Assembly (NCBI RefSeq): GCF_000518765.1
Contig: NZ_KI912492.1
Coordinates: 61,819 to 125,818, forward strand
Length of the DNA stretch: 64,000 nucleotides
Reading direction: 5' to 3'
DNA from: Ruminococcus flavefaciens ATCC 19208
GTDB lineage: Bacteria > Bacillota > Clostridia > Oscillospirales > Ruminococcaceae
Positions 62,375 through 64,000 of this stretch are shown in pieces (position 1 is the stretch's first letter; each line of letters starts with the position of its first letter). Made by a program: the position numbers and the translations under genes. Under the pieces are notes generated by a model. It did not search any database. It was given only the letters and a program-made list of their open reading frames with translations, and was not told the origin of the DNA.

Positions 62375-64000
62375 CTATTTATTCTTTGAACGGAAGAGCT
62401 CCAGCAGTTCATCATTGCTGAGGTCTCCGTTAGAAGCGGGTCTTGTGTTTTTCAGCACCTGAGCACAGTCTGCCACAACATCACGGGTAATGTCAACATT
62501 GCGTTTTTTTGCTGCTATTCCGCTTATTCTTCCCATTTCGTCCGTGGAAAATTCATCGGACAGCAGTGAGATCGAGAATTTGTCGGAATTTTTCAGCCTT
62601 TCAAGCAGTGCCGTGTAAACTTTCTTATTGAAAGCAGTTACAAATGTCTGCGGCGGAGCCAGCTTTTCGATGTCCTCATATTCCTGAGGACGGTTCAGCA
62701 GGTAGCTGATTATAGTCTCCTCGGCGCGGGCTTCCTTTTTGTTGGAAACGGCGTCGGGGTTGATATCATCGCGTATGTACGAGGTTTTAGCCTTTATATT
62801 GCGCCATTCGGTCTTTTTGGCACTTCGGCTGTTCTTTTGCAGCATGGAGTCGATATGGGTTTTCAGCACCTGTACAGGTATGTCACACTTCTTAGACGTG
62901 CGAGATATATAAACCTCTCGCTCTAAAGGTGATTCTATGCCTGCAAGCACCTTTGCGGTTCGTTTCAGCAGCTCTACTCTGCCTATCTCGGTAGAAAGAT
63001 CAAGTCCGACCTCGCACTTGTCAAGCATGAAGTCGTTAGCGTCGTTAGAGCCGTCGAGCAGCATTCTGAAGCGGTCGCGTCCGAATTTTTTTATGAATTC
63101 GTCGGGATCCTTTGCGCCTTCCATGTGTATTATCTTAGTCCGCAGACCAACGTCCGCGAAATGGTTGATAGCTTTCTGAGTAGCCTTCTGACCTGCACCG
63201 TCACTGTCGTAGGCAACTATCACTTCCTCGGCATAGTGGCTTATGAGCCGCGCCTGATCGGGAGTTATAGCAGTTCCGAGTGTGGCGACCACGTTCTCGA
63301 AGCCTGCCTGATTTACGGCAATAACGTCCATATATCCCTCACAAAGTATCAGACGTTTTGCGTTTGAATTCTTGGCAAAGTTCATGGAGAACAGATTAGA
63401 GCCCTTGTCAAATACGGGAGTTTTACCCGTGTTGAGGTATTTTGGCTGTGAGTCGTCAAGGACTCGTCCACCGAAGCCTATGATATTGCCGCGGAGATCA
63501 ACTATTGGGAACATGACTCTTTTGCGGAACATATCGAAGGTCCGTCCGTTTTTCATGCCTGCAAGCCATGCGTCAGCCATTTCCTCGTTGGAATAGCCTT
63601 TTGATTTAAGAAGATCTGTAAGTTCGTTCCATGAATCAGAGGCATAGCCGAGACCGTATTTTTTTATAGTCTGAGGAGTAAGCTTGCGGTTTGCGAAATA
63701 TTGCAGACCTGTCTTGTCCGAGCCTTTTATAAGGTTGGTATAGAAGTAATTGGCAGCGATGCGGTTCATCTCATAGATACGAGTCTTACGCTTTGCGTAG
63801 CCGCTGTCCTTGTTGCCGAAGGCAGGGACTTCCATTCCCGAACGCTGAGCAAGGAGCTTTACAGCCTCGGAAAATGTAAGATTTTCTATCTTCATGGTGA
63901 AGGTGATGACATCGCCTCCTGCGCCGCAGCCGAAGCAGTAGAAGTTCTGAGTATCGGTAAAGATCGTACATGACGGAGTCTTTTCCGAGTGAAAAGGACA
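62375..64000 (-). CDS. dnaG: DNA primase (5' end outside window)
   Basis: The frame is open to the right edge, so the first residues are missing; about 541 codons remain. The CHC2 zinc motif is partly visible at the edge ([11 protein letters not shown], then [13 protein letters not shown]). The Toprim-bearing core follows: [57 protein letters not shown]. The C-terminal helicase-binding part ends with [13 protein letters not shown]. It synthesises RNA primers at the replication fork. An internal ATG at 63895 is not the true start because conserved zinc-finger residues lie upstream of it in frame. Confidence 0.96.
   Translation of the reverse strand, partial: CPFHSEKTPSCTIFTDTQNFYCFGCGAGGDVITFTMKIENLTFSEAVKLLAQRSGMEVPAFGNKDSGYAKRKTRIYEMNRIAANYFYTNLIKGSDKTGLQYFANRKLTPQTIKKYGLGYASDSWNELTDLLKSKGYSNEEMADAWLAGMKNGRTFDMFRKRVMFPIVDLRGNIIGFGGRVLDDSQPKYLNTGKTPVFDKGSNLFSMNFAKNSNAKRLILCEGYMDVIAVNQAGFENVVATLGTAITPDQARLISHYAEEVIVAYDSDGAGQKATQKAINHFADVGLRTKIIHMEGAKDPDEFIKKFGRDRFRMLLDGSNDANDFMLDKCEVGLDLSTEIGRVELLKRTAKVLAGIESPLEREVYISRTSKKCDIPVQVLKTHIDSMLQKNSRSAKKTEWRNIKAKTSYIRDDINPDAVSNKKEARAEETIISYLLNRPQEYEDIEKLAPPQTFVTAFNKKVYTALLERLKNSDKFSISLLSDEFSTDEMGRISGIAAKKRNVDITRDVVADCAQVLKNTRPASNGDLSNDELLELFRSKNK

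Noticed and set aside
1..64000. CRISPR arrays, rRNA or tRNA genes.
   Set aside because: No regularly spaced short direct repeats, no rRNA-like sequence and no recognisable tRNA cloverleaf were noticed in the gaps between genes.

Overview
The window reads as chromosome of a cellulosome-making Ruminococcus, closest in style to R. flavefaciens. The grounds are two secreted plant-cell-wall hydrolases (GH26 and GH9) that end in near-identical Ruminococcus-type dockerins behind Thr-rich linkers, Firmicutes gene order, strong AGGAGG-type ribosome binding sites, many sigma-A promoters with a 17-base spacer, a SpoIIR gene and a moderate G+C content. The genus is an inference; no rRNA or tRNA gene was found to fix it.

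Layout. 1-6551 (minus): more than 2,180 codons of a giant secreted BspA-like leucine-rich-repeat protein with an exact 361-residue higher-order repeat; its C-terminus lies outside the window. 7077-15510: a c-di-GMP block of five genes around a sortase (EAL-PAS, six-TM GGDEF, 7TM-PAS-GGDEF, GAF-GGDEF, GAF-GGDEF-EAL). Two of these are split by single frameshifts. It is followed by an LPDTG-anchored S41 protease-like protein (15948-18062), the likely substrate type for the sortase. 18271-20010: a small ORF and a large serine recombinase. 20331-21230: a small membrane-anchored LRR protein. 21439-26088: dockerin-bearing GH26 mannanase and GH9-CBM3 endoglucanase.

26225-49044 (plus) is mostly housekeeping: spoIIR, the infC-rpmI-rplT operon with a leader attenuator and an AUU start codon, then a long close-packed run: SpoU-family rRNA methyltransferase, dprA, topA, trmFO, plsX, rnc, radical SAM, smc, ftsY, rdgB, yhbY, flavoprotein, nadD-yqeK fusion, LCP ligase, rsfS, membrane protein, leuS. 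49240-54251: rpsU with a structured leader, yqeG, aroQ, pepP, efp, a CD1247-like zinc-ribbon protein, and an ECF sigma/anti-sigma/membrane-protein operon.

54287-64000 (minus): an ANTAR regulator with a degenerate receiver paired with a glutamine-synthetase-like protein that has lost several metal and catalytic residues, a palindrome array, a GNAT acetyltransferase, a SUKH gene broken by a stop codon, ychF, an EAL protein fused to a beta-helix-like domain, rpoD and the 3' part of dnaG.

The best candidates for something undescribed are the pseudo-glutamine-synthetase/pseudo-receiver ANTAR pair (54287-56157), the cytoplasmic EAL/beta-helix fusion (58354-61092) and an FtsY whose acidic domain and RGFF membrane-type motif sit at the C-terminus (40171-41544).
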